Source: Reclinomonas americana ATCC 50394
Taxonomy: Eukaryota > Jakobida > Jakobea > Jakobida
Direction of reading: 5' to 3'
Assembly (NCBI GenBank): GCA_048213135.1
Contig: PS015107.1
Coordinates: forward strand, 39,165 to 60,233
Length of the DNA: 21,069 nt
Below the pieces are notes generated by a model that was not told the DNA's origin, ran no database searches, and saw only the letters and a list, made by a program, of their open reading frames with translations. This document shows, one piece after another, positions 19,123 to 21,069 of this stretch. A program made the translations under genes and the position numbers. The stretch's first letter is position 1. Each line of letters starts with the position of its first letter.

Positions 19123-19142
19123 NNNNNNNNNNNNNNNNNNNN
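19123..19142. other. Assembly gap (20 N)
   Basis: Undetermined bases at the 3' side of the minus-strand gene that starts at 19878. The end of that gene cannot be determined. The remaining stretch 18912-19122 holds no recognised exon; it may contain 3' UTR or the last exon of this gene. Confidence 1.
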
Positions 19143-19878
19143 CTGCTGCCTCCTCACGGGCGTCACGTAGTCCTTGGGCGCGGCGGCCCCTCGCCCGCCC
19201 GTGGCCGCCCTCTTCGCCTTGCTCTTCTCCACCGCCACATCGACCTTGGTCGGCGACTTGTCCCGCGGATCGACATACGTCGACACATTCCATCCGGTCT
19301 TGCCCTCCAGCGCCTCATTCACCGGCAGCTCGCACCGCGAATTCATCGTCACATTCTTGCTCAACAGCCGCTGCTTCTGCTTCTCGTCCAGCAGCAGACG
19401 CGGATCCAGTCGAAATTTGGTGGTGCCCGCCGAAGGCGGCACATACTCTGTCTCGCGAAACACCTCCGGCAGCTTCTCCGCGCGGTAATTGTACTCCATG
19501 CGCGTGGCCTGATAGGCGTGATTGACGCGCATCTGCGCGCGGTCCTCCACCACGTGCCGATCCAAATTCACGCTCTGATTCCACGGCGTCCGTCCACCGA
19601 CCAGCGTCCGTGGCTGCAGATCCAGCAACGTCGCGTGCCGCAGCTCGCGCACGTGCTGTGGGACCTTGGTGGCGTCGAACACGGCCTCGCTGGCGGGGAA
19701 GTTGATGTTGGGGGCGGTGTCGATGCTGTTAAAGGAGAGAGAGAGAGAGAGGGAAGGTGAGCAGGTGCGAGAGAGCGAGGGAGAGGGAGGGAGGGAGGGA
19801 GAAGGAAAAGGAGAGAGCTACGAACCTTCCGGGTTGGCCGGCAAATTTGCTGGCGGCCTTTCCTCTTCGTTCTGCCAT
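19143..19878 (-). CDS. Unassigned basic protein, possibly cytoskeletal, at least 212 aa
   Basis: Exon 1 (19878-19826, beginning MAERRGKAASKFAGQPG) joins in phase across a 100-nt GA-rich intron to exon 2 (19725-19143), which runs into the gap. The encoded protein is hydrophilic, with no signal peptide or membrane helix. Readable segments include NINFPASEAVFDATKVP, LLDLQPRTLVGGRTPWNQ, NHAYQATRMEYNYRAEKLPE, ETEYVPPSAGTTKFRLDPRL and GKTGWNVSTYVDPRDK. It becomes Lys/Ala/Gly-rich toward the gap. Repeated short Tyr/Trp/Pro/Arg-rich segments without a globular fold are reminiscent of flagellar microtubule-associated proteins, but this is only an impression and no family is claimed. The strong codon bias and clean splice phase support a real gene. 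Confidence 0.7.
19732..19815 (-). repeat. GA-rich tract in the intron of the 19143-19878 gene
   Basis: Runs of GAGA and GGGAGGGA on the plus strand, CT-rich on the transcribed strand, adjoin the acceptor at 19726. The intron spans 19726-19825. Confidence 0.75.
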
Positions 19879-20312
19879 GGAGAAACGCTGGAGGGAGTGA
19901 GAGAGAGAGAAAGTGAGTGTCAGAGTGAGGAGTGCAAGAGTCAAGAGCAGGGAGCAAACACACGCACCGACTTGTGATTGAAAAACGCTCGTGGACAGAT
20001 TGAAGGATGAGTCACTGCAAGTGGACAGATGCGCTTGATCGAGATGGGGGCTTGATGAGAGGGGGCGGGTGAATGCTTGCTCCGTGTCGACGAGTGTGCG
20101 TATGTGAGCAAGCGAGCGACGAAGACAGATCGCAGCGTCGACCGTGGACAAACACCGATGAGTCATCGCGACTGGACAAACACTTTTCATCGACGAGAGA
20201 GACATGAGGTGCGTGCGTCTGTCTGCATGAGTGGCACTTTGTGCATGTATCACACGCGAGAGAGCGAGTGAGTGAGATTGCGTGTGCAGCACATAGCGCC
20301 ATGTTACACACG
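19879..20312. promoter_or_regulatory. Divergent 5' region between the unassigned gene and the GPKOW-like gene
   Basis: A 434-bp segment between two start codons pointing away from each other, so it must contain both promoters and 5' UTRs. It has a GA-rich stretch near 19900 and otherwise unremarkable mixed sequence. I see no coding exon, RNA gene or defined promoter box. Confidence 0.4.
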
Positions 20313-21030
20313 ATGGCGGCAACTCTGTGCACGCACACACACTCTCTCACACGCACACAGAGCACAGAGATCAGACAGAGCACTCCCTTGCCTCTCTCTT
20401 CTCCCACCCTCCCCCCCCCTCTCTCTCCCTCGAAAAAAAGCAAGGAGTCAACTCACACTTGTCCCACAGCATCCAGTTCTCTCTTGGCGGCAACAAAGAC
20501 CACAAGAGCGCAGCTGCATCAGCTGCTGCTCCTGCAGCAGCAGGAGTGCGCTTCGCAGCAGCACCAGCACCACCCGCTGCTGCATTCGGGCACGACTCTG
20601 ACGACGAGGAGGAGATTGAGCGGCGTCGACTGGGCATTGGACGCACCGAGATGATCGACTCGATGGCCGGTGGACGCATGCGAGGGTACCTACACACCAG
20701 TACCGCTTCATCAGTTTCCTCCCGCGCTTATTTGCATTTCGTCATGTTTGTGTAGATCGGGACCGGCAGCTGCGGAAGACGCGCCGATTGTCATTCCATG
20801 TCAGGGCAATTCGTGGCAGCCGGGCTCGCGCGAGTCTCTGCCGTTGGTGTCGATGGCGGCGGGGCGGGTGAGTGAGGCGGCCAAGATGGAGGAGGCGGCG
20901 GCGGTGGATACGGCGGCGACGGCGGCGACGCGGTCGACGCATTTGCTGCCCAAGTCGATGAAGGTGGATGAGGGGAGAAGTGAGGAGGAGATGGCGTTGG
21001 ATAGGATGGCGGCGGATGCGATTTTGCAAG
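20313..21030 (+). CDS. Probable GPKOW/MOS2/Spp2-type G-patch splicing factor, N-terminal part
   Basis: GPKOW (animals), MOS2 (plants) and Spp2 (yeast) bind the spliceosomal helicase DHX16/Prp2 through a G-patch. Exons: 20313-20326, 20470-20685, 20756-21030; a donor at 21031 leads out of the window (168 codons plus one base). The protein begins MAATLIQFSLGGNKDHK, matching the family's short N-terminal SFSL/SFGF-plus-basic motif. An Ala-rich linker and an acidic patch (DSDDEEEIERR) follow. Residues 87-99 read PIVIPCQGNSWQP, like the conserved VIP...W.P segment of MOS2. The end of exon 3 (SEEEMALDRMAADAIL) fits the helix before the G-patch. The G-patch and KOW domains themselves are not in the window, so the call rests on short motifs in the right order. 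The 14-nt first exon is a model. Confidence 0.65.
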
Positions 21031-21069
21031 GTCAATGGGGGAAGGAAAGGGGAAGGGAGGGAGGGTAAA

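Overview
The window is nuclear DNA from an intron-dense, GC-rich unicellular eukaryote (a protist). Every recognisable gene is split by spliceosomal introns, and coding exons prefer G or C at third positions. I cannot place the lineage. The combination of a membrane-anchored T4-type lysozyme, a P4 flippase and an SGLT-like transporter fits a phagotrophic cell, but that is inference. Genes are packed tightly, with as little as about 65-85 bp between neighbours. The space is taken up by introns full of purine/pyrimidine microsatellites. Most long uninterrupted reading frames in the window are read-through of those repeats; the real proteins appear only after splicing. I reconstructed splice junctions by hand (GT...AG, reading phase, family alignment), so exon edges are models.

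Layout from left to right. A P4-type ATPase (phospholipid flippase) N-terminal part on the minus strand runs off the left edge (321-2575). Head-to-head with it is a five-exon plus-strand gene for a 74-residue ROMO1/MGR2-type mitochondrial inner-membrane protein (2898-3400). Tail-to-tail with that is a 14-exon SGLT-like sodium/solute symporter on the minus strand (3507-6727, 675 aa), with a long extra loop after its first membrane helix. Three more minus-strand genes follow: two unrecognised proteins (7185-8833 and 8898-10338, the second broken by a 377-N gap) and a nine-exon Rab-like small GTPase fused to an RS-rich linker and an alpha-helical C-terminal region (10404-14448, 561 aa).

Only 85 bp separates the GTPase start codon from a plus-strand gene for a secreted-then-anchored GH24 (phage T4-type) lysozyme (14534-16322). 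A tandem copy follows (16442-18752). Both have a signal peptide, the lysozyme domain with the T4 catalytic spacing, Cys-rich modules, one membrane helix and a short basic tail ending near a YARM tyrosine motif. The second copy has one extra Cys-rich unit. After a 26-N gap comes the end of another plus-strand gene (to 18911), then an unassigned minus-strand gene (19143-19878, entering a 20-N gap). The last is the start of a plus-strand gene resembling the N-terminus of GPKOW/MOS2/Spp2 G-patch splicing factors (20313-21030), which leaves the window on the right.

The genes do not form one pathway; this is an ordinary nuclear gene neighbourhood. The most interesting items are the duplicated transmembrane GH24 lysozymes, the GTPase with a degenerate switch II and no prenylation signal, the shared 51-bp promoter block, and the unusual 5' splice-site preference (GTGCGY and GTTGCG instead of GTRAGT).
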